This document shows, piece after piece, positions 33,838-43,947 of a stretch of 64,000 bases of DNA. The stretch spans positions 248,001 to 312,000 of the forward strand of contig JAWRVZ010000287.1 of the NCBI GenBank assembly GCA_037043235.1, written 5' to 3'. Below the pieces are notes generated by a model. The model made no database searches. It was not told the origin of the DNA and was given only the letters and a program-made list of their open reading frames with translations. Every line of letters begins with the position of its first letter. Position 1 is the stretch's first letter. The translations under genes and the position numbers were made by a program. The stretch comes from Rhodeus uyekii. Taxonomy: Eukaryota; Chordata; Actinopteri; Cypriniformes; Acheilognathidae.

Positions 33838-34533
33838 ACTGAGTAAGGCTAACCCCCTACACTAAACAAAGTAACAACTTATAAAGGGAAAGATGGGTCC
33901 ATTACAACACAAAAAGGGGGAAACAAAATAACTACATCCTACACAATACTAAACAAATCCAAAATTAAACCCAACATATACCAAATCCAACATAAAAAAA
34001 GAAAAGATAATGAAACACTATAAAAATGTACGACCTAAGAAATCAATTTACAAAGACAAACATTTTTCTTCCACCCCTGGGAAACGCCAGCACATAGTAG
34101 ATCCGGACAGAACCAATTACTTAATCTTCTGTTCCCGCCCGGATTCCAATGTCTGTCACCCCGGGACGCCATGTCTGCCAAACAGTCACTCCTCGTTACT
34201 TAAACTCAAAAAAGAAACAAATAAACAATAGATACAATGCAACTAAAGATGTAAAACACGTAACCAACAAAGAATAAACAAATACTATCAAATCATGAAA
34301 TGATTACAAACAAAACACAAGTGAGCACATACCTACAGTTAAGGTGTTTGCATGTGTGTATGTAATGTTCACATAACCACCTTTGTGTGGCTGCCACTAG
34401 GGCCATCACAGTAAACAAATGCTGTAAATTGAAGTTTGAGATGATTTTAATTATTTTTTATACTGTTTATACTTATTTTATCTGCCAAAATAAAACTTAA
34501 TTTTAAATCTTGAGCACGTCTTGACTATTTATT

Positions 34534-34820
34534 GTTTGACTGTAATCATTTAGGAAATCTGTAAAATAAGTGTTTATCTGTAGAACTCTTAACACTGTCG
34601 TTTTATTTAAGGTGTTTGACTGTAATCATTTAGTAAATACCTGTAAAATAGCAAGTGTTTATCCATAGAACTCTTAGCAATATCAGTTAATTAAAGGTGT
34701 TTGACTGTAATAATTTAGTAAATACCTGTAAAATAACAGTGTTTATCCGTAGAACTGTTAACACTGTCATTTAATTGAAGGTTTTTGATCATAATAATCT
34801 AGGAAAGATCCATAAAATAA
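34534..34820. repeat. ~82-bp tandem repeat, about 3.5 units
   Basis: Units starting GTTTGACTGTAATCATTTAG begin at 34534, 34614 and 34699, with a diverged one at 34781. Each contains CCTGTAAAATA and TAGAACTCTTA. The array directly abuts the fold-back MITE. Confidence 0.8.
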
Positions 34821-34828
34821 CAGTTTTA

Positions 34829-35107
34829 CACTGTAAAAAAAAAATCATAAAAAAACGGTAAATGACTGGCAGCTACGGCTGCCAAACAAAAACCGTAAAA
34901 AAAAGGTAAAATATCTTACTTTAAACACGGGAAAAATCTGTAAAATAACATGTTTTTTCACTACAATTTTTAATGAAAATTTCTGTAAAATTATTGTTTT
35001 TGCACTTTATTTGAATTAAGATATTTTACTTTAATTTTATGGTTTTTGTTTGGCAGCCGTAGCTGCCAGTCAATTACCGTTTTTTTACGAGATTTTTTTT
35101 TACAGTG
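34829..35107. mobile_element. Fold-back MITE with ~90-bp inverted arms
   Basis: The left arm (CACTGTAAAAAA ... GACTGGCAGCTACGGCTGCC) and right arm (GGCAGCCGTAGCTGCCAGTC ... TTTTTTTTACAGTG) are near-perfect inverted repeats of about 90 bp with a ~95-bp centre. The transcript of either strand would form a long hairpin. The outermost bases match the short MITE at 21162 and the sequence at 24557. Confidence 0.87.
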
Positions 35108-36154
35108 CAGAAATGTATATTACTTTATCACATCTAGCAGACATTTGTATCGTTCAGGCTCTTTCTTTACTTACAACTTTCCAATCAAATTAAAACTAGG
35201 AGCATTTTCTTATTGAGCTCTGAAATTTTGCTTTTAAAGAGCAGAGCTGTGTACAGCATTTAATCTCTTCTCATTTTATCATGACTTCCAACCTTATTTT
35301 TACAATCAGAATTAAAAACACAGACATCTAGCCGACATTTTCCTTCTGAGCTCTGAAAATTTACTTTGAGAAGCAGAGCTGTTTACAGCATTTTATCTTC
35401 TGCTTACTTAACTAATCAGTAATAATCAGACTACTCTGTTATTGTTAGCCATATTTTAATCAAAGTTAATACTCACCTGAAGTCATGGTAGGAAGAGATG
35501 GAGGCGGCGATCTTTGAATAACACAGCTGTGGCTTCTGCGTTATGAAACCACAAAGTATACTACAAAAACACCAAGTCACATATCCTGATCCAAACCAAT
35601 TCGGGTCACACAATTTTCGCGTAAAATTTACTTTTGCAGGAATCGTTCCAGATGCATCCCTGGCAAACAAGTTAGCCCTATATTTATTTCATAATTTATT
35701 TTATAATTAACTAATAGTTTAGTCCCTAACCGCCTGATTCACTAAATTCGGGTTACCCCTGTCTGAAGTGGAAGAGATCAAGTCAGGTTCACAGTGCCAC
35801 GGATGTACACGGAAACCGGGGATCGAACCCGCGTTCCCATCACTTCCCATGTCCCATGAGTGTGTCCCTTTGCGCTGCCTTCCACCTACCTGGAAGAAGA
35901 GACTTCAACCAGTGTATGGATACGAGCGACTATTACACCTTGTGGCGCTCCTGTAGTCTAGCCAGTCCCACTAACTATATGACATTTATTGCATTTTATA
36001 TGGCCGGTGTAATTTTCAAAACTCACGTCTGAGTGATGCTATCCTGATCCCCTTTCCAGTCACTTCCACCTAGACAGACTAACACTTTCTACCTTGTTTG
36101 TTGTTTGACCAGGGATGTCACCGAAGAATGAATTTCCCACATTCTCCACCATTA
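35108..36154. other. Unassigned sequence, possible tRNA-derived SINE relic
   Basis: A ~55-bp direct repeat (CAGAGCTGTGTACAGCATTT / CAGAGCTGTTTACAGCATTT) lies at 35241 and 35373. On the minus strand CGGGTTCGATCCCCGG (about 35816-35831) fits a tRNA T-arm/B box, suggesting a tRNA-derived SINE between about 35770 and 35960, but no clear A box is found. The remainder is unrecognised. Confidence 0.35.
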
Positions 36155-36504
36155 ACTGTAGGGGAATTACAATTAAGACCCGAGGACTAGATATGTTGAA
36201 TGAAGACCAGGGGCATATTCTTCGTACCTCGCTAAGTCACTTAGCAGGATTAGATTGTTGGCGATTTCGCATGATCTTGGATTGTTCGGTTCTTCGACGC
36301 TCATCCGGGACTGGTTGTCATAGTAACAGGTCCGTTGAATTGAACCTGCTAGGGAGCAGGCTTACTTCATGATGGCAGGATTAGATCACGGCTTTATAAG
36401 CGGAAGTGATATGGGAATTTTGTCCTGTCCGTTTTTACGAGAGCAAACGGTTGCTGAAGGTTCAATATAATATATTTAATAGAATTATAATGTTTAAAAA
36501 AATA

Positions 36505-36538
<34 letters not shown>

Positions 36539-38078
36539 GCTATATATATAAATATAAAGTATAGTTTTTCACGTGAGGGTATAATGTATCTAGTTAATTT
36601 AGATACAATTAGTCGGGCGTTAACAACAGCTCAAACTGTGTGTATTGCCTTGCGCTACTTTGCGAGTGGCACGTTCCTGTTAGAGATGCAGAGAACATTG
36701 TGAAAGTGCTGTCTGTCGTGTCATTCGCAAAGTTTTCCTGGCACTCAAGCAATCTTTACGGTGTTTTTTGTGGTTTTTACAAACCACTTAAGACCCCAAG
36801 TTGTTTAAGAGAGCTTTTTCGCTATTACAGGTACATTATAATTGATTATAGAGATTATGAAATCATGACCATGCCAGTAAATATCACCCTAATGTATTGG
36901 TGCCATAGACTGCACACACAATGCCACCATCAGAAAGCAGAGGATCCTGTGCTGGAAATACAGCTGATGATGATCTCCAGCAAGTGCACTTGACCAGTCT
37001 AGTGCTGGAGCTGCACGGGACAGAACTGTCCAGCATCATTTTTGAAAAGAGGGAACTTTGCACACAGTTTAGTTTAATTTTTAAAAATCCAGCTGATCAT
37101 CTCTTGCCTGTGGAATGAAATAAATAAATCATGCAAGGTCATCAATAGTACAGTGTGTTTATTAGTGTATTTGACTAACTTTGAAGTTCCTTTTGAAGCA
37201 ATTCAATCTCAAGTCAAGTCGGACTTTTTGCTTTATTAGGTCTTGCAATTCTATTTCATGAATTAACTTTTTTTTTTGCAGAACAGCGCAAGTAGTAAAG
37301 ATACCATTTTGTAGAATATTTTTGCATTTTACTTTTACTTGTTGCCAAGTTCTAGTGGGTCCTGCGGTGGCTATAAAAGAGGATTATGAAATACAATTAA
37401 TATAAGACAATATAATTACACACGATCACTAGGCTTCTCACAAATTTAATTTGTCGGCAACTTTTTGCCAGTCCTCTCTCCTGGCTTTTGCAGCCTTTAA
37501 AGTGTTGCTTTGTGTTTTAATTAAACACTGAAATTCAGCGACGCGCCGCCGAGAAATACTGCGCGCGCTCTTTCAGCATGCTCGCTGACCAATCAAAATG
37601 TTGCTGATCAGTGTTTCTACTATCGATACATATCCCCTTTTAAGCCAGCACATGAACGCGCAATGATCTCAGATAACTCAATCCAGCTATACTAATCGTC
37701 AAGAACAGGTGCGTTCGAAGAACCGAATAATCCAGCTCATAGTTAGCGCGATTATCTCATCCCGGATGTGTCAACTGATCTTGGATGTAGTAAGCGACGT
37801 ACGAAGAATATGCCCCAGGAGTCAGAAGTGCAGTCAATACAATTTTTTTAGTGACGTTTAGTTTGCAGTTTCATCAGCAGAAGCCAGCTTCAGGTCTCAC
37901 AAGGAGTTTGTAGGCCGCCCCAAATACAATAACATTGTTAAAGCAATTATAGTCTAACAGAGGGTGCTAACTATGTCAATGATGACGTTTAAATGATTCT
38001 GATTGTCAAAGAAAGAAAGAAAGATAAACAAAACTAGTAATTTTCCACACAAGAGCAGACAGTCTGAAGCATATCTTC
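36155..38078. repeat. Interspersed repeat R1, copy split by Harbinger copy D
   Basis: The left arm (36155-36207) and right arm (37816-38078) together match 10855-11171. The insertion is bounded by CAG on both sides (36208-36210 and 37816-37818). Confidence 0.85.
36211..37815. mobile_element. PIF/Harbinger-type element, copy D
   Basis: This is the longest copy, 1605 bp, with both terminal repeats (GGGCATATTCTTCGTAC) and a CAG target duplication. The target is verified by the empty site in the other R1 copy. It shares the long interior with copy B. The transposase-like fragment (36620-36830) and Myb-like fragment (about 37150-37500, minus) are both decayed. A TA microsatellite lies at 36510-36550. 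Confidence 0.9.
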
Positions 38079-38510
38079 GTTCATATGGTTGAACGATGGT
38101 TGATCATATGGTTCACGGGTTCGTGACATGGCTTGTCGAGAACAACAGGTTTTATGGTGCCAGCTAATCACCTCACCAATACAGACCATATTAACACACA
38201 CACACACACACACACATAAAACTTCTCCAAGGCTGAACTCGGCTCAGGCTCCAACTCTCAATAGAAAGAATACCCAAAACATTCTGATAACATGTCCTAT
38301 CTGTTGAGAAGTGCTGACAATATTCATCCTTACTTTATGGAAAACTAAAGAAAAGAAAAGAAGGGTTTTTAACTAATAAAAAGTCCTAACTTGATTATAA
38401 ATCACTCTTTACAAGTCATTCAAATAAGAAAAGGAACATATGAAAAATAAGACAAAGAAAAGAATATAGGTACAAATAGGAAAAATAAAATTATATATAT
38501 ATATATATAT
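38079..38510. other. Intervening sequence with CA and TA microsatellites
   Basis: A CA run (about 38192-38215) and a TA run (38491-38510) are present. The TA run served as target for the adjacent mariner-type MITE. No coding sequence is seen. Confidence 0.6.
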
Positions 38511-39308
38511 AGTAATACCTCGGTTTACGAGTTTAATTCGTTCCAAGAGAGAGCTCGTATCCCAAAATGCTCGTACACCAAAACAATTTCCCCCATAAGA
38601 ATGCATTAAAAATCAATTAATTCATTCCACACAATTAAATGCCCATTTTAAATATTTAGTTTTTATTTTACCCTATTAATTACAGTTAAAATTATAACCA
38701 TTAAGATCTCATATAAATACTCTTTAAACAGACAATTAAACTCTAAAAATACTTGACAATTTACTGTAACTCACTTTGAGCAGCGTCTGCTGGCATGAAT
38801 GAGATGAGAGACAGAGGAGGGAGGGGGAAAACACAAAACCTGGATTCAAGTGCAAATGAGTGAATTTATTATAATAGTGCAGAAAACAAACAAAGTGATA
38901 ATCCAGAGTGAAAGTCGTGGAACTTGGAAGACTCGCGCGACACCAACGTGAGCTCCAGAGTGGAGAGAAGTGAGGAGACAATTAATTCATGAACCCCATA
39001 TATATTTCACTACGTGAACAATAGAGGCTGAGAGAAGTTAAACTGCTGACAGAGCGAGGCTGAGAGAATGAATGCTTTAAGGGGTGATAAAGGGGTTGGG
39101 ACTGCGTGACTGTGTTATGAGAGGCTGTCATTAGGATATTTCCAGTAAAAATGCCCGTGAAGATGCAGAGCGTTAGGACAAAAATGCGCATGGGTGAGGG
39201 AAAAATTTGCTCGCACTCCGATGCAAAGCTCGTACACCGATTCAACCCTCCATGCTTGTACACCGATTTTCTCGTATACCAAGTCGCTCGTAAACCGAGG
39301 TACCACTG
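38511..39308. mobile_element. Mariner-type MITE inserted in a TA microsatellite
   Basis: The left end reads AGTAATACCTCGGTTTACGA. The complement of the right end reads CAGTGGTACCTCGGTTTACG. The outer CAGT and TA flanks are typical of Tc1/mariner. Both sides run into TA repeats. The 798-bp interior repeats the CTCGTACACC theme near both ends and has no transposase. Confidence 0.82.
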
Positions 39309-39336
39309 TATACATATATATATATATGTATGTATA

Positions 39337-39417
<81 letters not shown>
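39309..39417. repeat. (TA)n microsatellite
   Basis: About 110 bp of mostly TA with a few TG units. It forms the right flank of the mariner-type MITE and produces meaningless open frames on both strands. Confidence 0.95.
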
Positions 39418-39560
39418 GTGTAAATAGAAGAGACAAGAGATTGATTATCTGCCTTCAAGACTCATTGAAAAACACTTAATTCAAAGCGACACAGCATGAC
39501 ACTCATTTACAGTAAGAACACAGATTGATACAGACGGCGGCCTTTTAAACATGTCGAGGA

Positions 39561-39699
39561 AGTGCACCATTCCTGGAAGTATTGCAATACCGGGTAGATG
39601 CGTGGAGTGGAAGGAGAAAGCCCCTGTTCCAGCTCCCCGTTTCAAAAATCAATTTAATATATGGTGCCCGGGTAGGGCACGTATCAGATAAGTACAGAT
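39561..39699 (-). ncRNA. U2 snRNA gene, 3' part (copy 2)
   Basis: The minus strand reads TCTGTACTTATCTGATACG, the stem IIb hairpin, the Sm-site core GATTTTTG, stem III, CTCCACGCATC and the terminal stem ending GGTGCAC. About 11 nt of the stem IIa region are deleted between two ATC triplets. The downstream flank (39461-39560) matches that of copy 1. The U2 5' end of the same gene lies 9.7 kb away at 49393-49423. Confidence 0.85.
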
Positions 39700-39735
39700 T
39701 TTTTTTTTATTACAAAAAACAAATCATACAACAGT
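39700..39735 (-). mobile_element. 3' tail of the U2-inserted Tx1-clade LINE (copy 2)
   Basis: This short minus-strand segment ends in AATAAAAAAAAAA directly against U2 TCTG. It lies between the tail of the L2-type LINE and U2. It is best read as the 3' end of the Tx1-clade LINE whose body continues at 43057-47158, separated by the L2 insertion. Confidence 0.6.
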
Positions 39736-39889
39736 CAAAATCAGAATCAGAAAGAGTTTTATTGCCAAGTGTGCTTGCACACACAAGGAATTTGTCTTGG
39801 TGTTGAAGCTTCCAGTGCACATATACAACACAACATGAGTTTACATAGCAAATAACAATAACGATACATAACATACACAGTACATGTGG

Positions 39890-42866
39890 TCACATGCTGG
39901 GATTTTTTGTATGGAGTGGGAGAGGGAATAGGTAAGGACAGTATGTCAGCCATAACATCCGTCTGCATTGTTTTTCTTTCCCTGCGCTCTGCCCAGCATT
40001 TAATCTCCTATTAATTCCACTGTTCAAGAGTGAAATAGCCTGTGGAAAGAAACTGTTCCTGTGCCGAGATGTTCTAGTGGCCAGTGATCGGAGTCGCCGT
40101 CCTGATGGTAACAGTTCAAACAGGGTGTTTCCAGTGTGAGCAAAGTCTGTGATGATTTTACCTGCTCTCTTTTTCACTCTGGAAGAGTACAGGTCCTGGA
40201 GGGCTGGCAGGGAAGCACCAATAATCCTCTCTGCAGTCCGGATTGTGCGATGTAGTCTCCCGATGTCAGATTTGGTAGCTGAACCAAACCAGACAGTGAT
40301 GGAGGTGCACAAAACAGACTCAATGATGGCCGAGTAGAACTGTATCAGCAGCTCCTTTGGGAGGTTGAGCTTCCTCAGCTGACAAAGGAAGTACAGTCTC
40401 TGCTGGGCCTTTTTTACAATGGAGTCAATGTGATTGTTCCACTTCAGGTCCTGAGAGATGGTGGTGCCCAGGAACCTGAATGACTCCACTGCTGCCACTG
40501 TGCTGTTCATGATGGTGAGTGGAGGTAGAGCAGGGCTGTTCCTCCTGAAGTCCACTATTATCTCCACCGTTTTGAGCGTGTTGAGCTCAAGGTTGTTATA
40601 ACTGCACCAGACAGCCAGTTGTTCAACCTCCAGTCTGTAAGCAGACTCGTCACCGTTTCGGATGAGGCCGATGACGGTGGTGTCATCTGCAAATTTTAGG
40701 AGCTTCACAGAAGGGTCTTTAGAAGTGCAGTCATTGGTGTACAGGGAGAAGAGCAGTGGGGAGAGAACACACCCCTGGGGGGCGCCAATGCTGGTAGTGA
40801 GAGACCTGGATGTGAGTTTCCCCAGTCTCACTCGCTGTTGCCGGTCTGTCAGGAAGCTGGTGATCCACTGACAGATTGAGGATGGCAAGGGTCAGTTTAG
40901 CTGTAAGAAGATCAGGCATGATGGTGTTGAAGGCCGAGCTGAAGTCCACAAATAATATCCTTGCATAAGTCCCAGGTCTGTCGAGATGTTGCAGGATATA
41001 ATGCAGTCCCATGTTGACTGCATCATCCACAGACCTGTTTGCTCTGTAGGCAAATTGGAGAGGATCCAGCAAGGGTCCAGTGATGTCCTTCAGGTGGGCC
41101 AGAACCAGTCTCTCAAATGACTTCATGACCACAGATGTGAGAGCGACAGGTCTGTAGTCATTAAGTCCAGTGATTTTGGGTTTTTTGGGGACAGGAATGA
41201 TGGTGGAGCGTTTGAAGCAACGGGGAACTTCACACTGCTCCAATGATCTATTGAAGATCTGCGTGAAGACTGGAGCCAGTTGGTCAGCACAGGCTTTCAA
41301 ACAAGCAGATGAGATGTCGTCTGGGCCTGAAGCTTTCCTTATCTTCTGTCTTTTGAAGATTTTGGATACCTGCTCCACACAGACTTTAAGCTCTGCAGGA
41401 GGTGTTGGGGGTGTTGGGGGACGTGTGAAGTGCAGATCAGACTGGGTGTGAGGTGTGAGATTGGGTTTCTCAAACCTGCAGTAAAAAGTATTTAACTCAT
41501 CCGCCAGATGTTGGTTCTCAGCAGGTCGGTGGGTTGGTGGCTTGTAATTGGTGATATTCTTCAGGCCTGACCAGACAGCAGCAGGGTTGTTGGAAGAGAA
41601 CTGGTTTCTCAGCTTTTCACCATAACTTCTTTTAGCAGCTCTTATCTCCTTTGTCAGTCTGTTCCTGTTCTGTTTGTACAAAACACCATCCCCACTTCTG
41701 TAAGCGTCCTCTTTGTTGTGACGAAGCTGTTTGAGTTTCCCAGTAAACCATGGTTTATCATTAGGAAATGATAAGAATGTCCTGGTAGGAATGTGTGTAT
41801 CCTCACAGAAACTGATGTATGATGTTACAGTATCCGTTATCTCATCCAGATTAGTGCTGGCAGTTCCAAAAACATTCCATTCCGTACAATCAAAACAGGC
41901 TTTGAGATTCTCCTCTGCTTCATTAGTCCATCTTTTCACAGTCTTTTTTGCAGGTTTATCTGATTTCAGTTTCTGCCTGTAGGATGGTATAAGATGAACC
42001 ACACAGTGATCAGAAAGCCCCAAAGCTGCCCGTGGGACGGAGTAATATGCATTCTTTATTGTGGTGTAGCAGTGGTCAAGAATATTACTGTCTCTGGTGG
42101 GACATGTAATGTGCTGTCTGTATTTTGGCAGTTCACGGGAGAGATTTGCTTTGTTAAAATCCCCCAGAATGATTAAAAGAGAGTCTGGATACTTCCGTTC
42201 AGTCTCAGCTATTTGTTCAGCCAGCTGTTGTAATGCCGTGCTGACACACGCGTCTGGAGGAATGTAAACATTCACGAGAATAAACGAGGAAAACTCACGC
42301 GGTGAATAGAAAGGTTTACAGTTTATGAAGTGAGTCTCTATGTTAGGAGAGCATATCTTCTTCAGCGTTGTTATATCTGAACACCAACCTTCGTTGATGT
42401 AGAAACACAAACCTCCACCTCTCGTTTTCCCGGTTAGCTCCGTGATGCGATCTGCTCGGAACAGATGGAAGCCCGGCAGAGATAGTCCATTGTCCGGTGT
42501 GTTCACATTTAGCCAGGTCTCAGTGAAGCACAGAGCAGCAGAATTGAAAAAATCCTTATTAATCCGGGTGAGGAGAAGCAGTTCATCCATTTTATTAGGA
42601 AGAGAACGGAGATTAGCAAGATGAATACTGGGGAGAGGAGTGCGGAAGCCCCGTGAGCGGAGTTTGACTAGTGCCCCGGCTCGTTTCCCACGCCTGCGTC
42701 TGGCTCGGTTTAAAGAGACAGTCGCGACTCCAACGAGGATATCGAGTAAAACGTCTGAATAATCAAAAACCGCAGAAATATTGTCTGGAGTGTGATCCCT
42801 AATGTCCAGTAGTTCGTTTTTGGTGAAAACGATCGGAAAAGAATGACTAAAATACAAAATACACAA
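39890..42866 (-). pseudogene. LINE ORF2: endonuclease and reverse transcriptase, one frameshift
   Basis: The polyprotein is read 42866 to about 40880, then in another frame to 39890. The endonuclease shows LRSLPNKMDELLLLTRINKD, LCFTETWLN, RGGGLCFYINEGW, VNVYIPPDA, IILGDFNKANL and LGLSDHCVVHLI. The RT shows ASGPDDISSACLKACADQLA, LNDYRPVALTSVVMKSFERL, FVDFSSAFNTI, IGAPQGCVLSPLLFSLYTND and the F-A-D-D box LLKFADDTTVIGL. All catalytic motifs are intact; only the shift near 40870-40890 prevents translation. The group assignment (L2/CR1/jockey) is by motif style. Confidence 0.9.
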
Positions 42867-43085
42867 TGTACAGCATAAATTTTCATTACTCTTCTGTTAA
42901 ACACAAAGATGACTTAAAAACCACAAACAAAACAAGACTCAGTAAAAATGAAAGGAAAAAAACAGAAGAAACCCAACAAACCATACTTTACAACTGTCAT
43001 AATACACAAAGTAAAGCATAAATTTTCATTACTCTTCTGTCAAACACAAAGATGACTTAAAAACCACAAACAAAACAATTCTCAG
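42856..43085 (-). repeat. Tandem duplication at the 5' end of the L2-type LINE
   Basis: An ~80-bp block (TTTTCATTACTCTTCTGT, AAAGATGACTTAAAAACCAC) occurs twice, 147 bp apart. Its place upstream of ORF2 suggests 5'-UTR monomers, which in some LINEs carry promoter activity. Confidence 0.65.
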
Positions 43086-43428
43086 AAGAAAGGAAAAAAC
43101 ATGACATAAAATACCCCCCCCCCCATATTTTCCTTGTTTCTTCCTCTCCGAAACACTCCTGAAAAGCTCTAACTTCCGCTGCTATTTTACAAACAGCAGC
43201 CTTACAAACAACAGCCTTACTGGGGCCAAGCAGTTTATTTGCTTTCTTAGACACAATGTTCTCCATTCCCATAATACATGTTTCCCTTCGACATCACTCT
43301 CTACTTTACTCTCACGCTCTTACTTTAACTTACTCTCCTTCTATCTCTCTCAAGTACTTCCAGACCTTCGCCATATATAACTAGATTTCTTGTGATTTTT
43401 GGTCCCCCCCAGACCTCCCACCATGCCT

Positions 43429-43935
43429 TCACAGACCTCCAGAGTGTCGTTGCACAAGACAGGACCACAAAGCATGCTCTACAGTTTCTTCCAAACCACA
43501 GCCAACCGGGCACTTTGGTGATCTACTGGAACCGTGTCTATACAGGCGCTCTCTCACTGGCAACCGGCCTAATGCTGCCAACCAGTTCAGATCTTTGCAA
43601 AACCCTACCAAATATGTTGGTTGCAGCATAGACCAATCAACCCTGCATGGTGGTACAACTTTTCTTGTCCCCTCCACCATATCATCTCTCAGCCTACTGT
43701 ACAGCTTCTTATGTTCCAGAATTACTGACTGCTCCAAACACCACGGCTTATCCGAAACAAGATTTGCCACTTTCTGATAGTAATCTGGCCTATCTGTCGA
43801 CCAGGGCATTGTTGCCTTCCATGAACCAATAGACCTCAGTGAAAAGGCCAGCCAAAACTGAGCAAGAAATCTTGCCTTCACTTGCGATTCACGGATTGCC
43901 AAGCGGGCTGAAAAAGAAGAAAAGATAGCATCCAT
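43429..43935 (-). pseudogene. Tx1-clade ORF2 C-terminal region with zf-RVT (copy 2)
   Basis: The frame is open for 168 codons and reads VSDKPWCLEQSVILEHKKLY, LPVRERLYRHGSSRSPKCPV and CGLEETVEHALWSC. The latter is the zf-RVT zinc-binding pattern found downstream of the RT in L1/Tx1 LINEs. The more distal C-terminus (KKANKLLGPSKAVVCKAAVC) continues in another frame at 43272-43057 before the L2 insertion. The equivalent domain in the 6440-7050 copy is clearly different. Confidence 0.8.
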
Positions 43936-43947
43936 TTTTAAGGGGGT

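Larger units (their letters stand above)
29475..34410 (-). mobile_element. Solo LTR with 5-bp target duplication, split by a Harbinger array
   Basis: On the minus strand the LTR starts TGTGATGGCCCTAGTGG at 34410 and ends GGTCCCTCACA at 29475. It is flanked by GTAAA on both sides (29470-29474 and 34411-34415). A poly(A) signal (minus AATAAATGCC, about 29527-29536) lies near its end. Once the inserted array 29607-33840 is removed, about 700 bp remain, a normal LTR length. No internal coding region or second LTR exists, so it arose by LTR-LTR recombination. Confidence 0.85.
39736..43090 (-). mobile_element. L2/CR1-group LINE, long, nearly full ORF2
   Basis: The element runs on the minus strand with a 5' region of two ~147-bp monomer-like repeats (42856-42935 and 43003-43085), an ORF2 with endonuclease and RT, and a 3' end GGCAATAAAACTCTTTCTGA followed by short TTCTGA-type repeats. 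It is inserted in the 3' part of the Tx1-clade LINE. Only one frameshift breaks ORF2, making it among the youngest-looking elements here. Confidence 0.85.
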
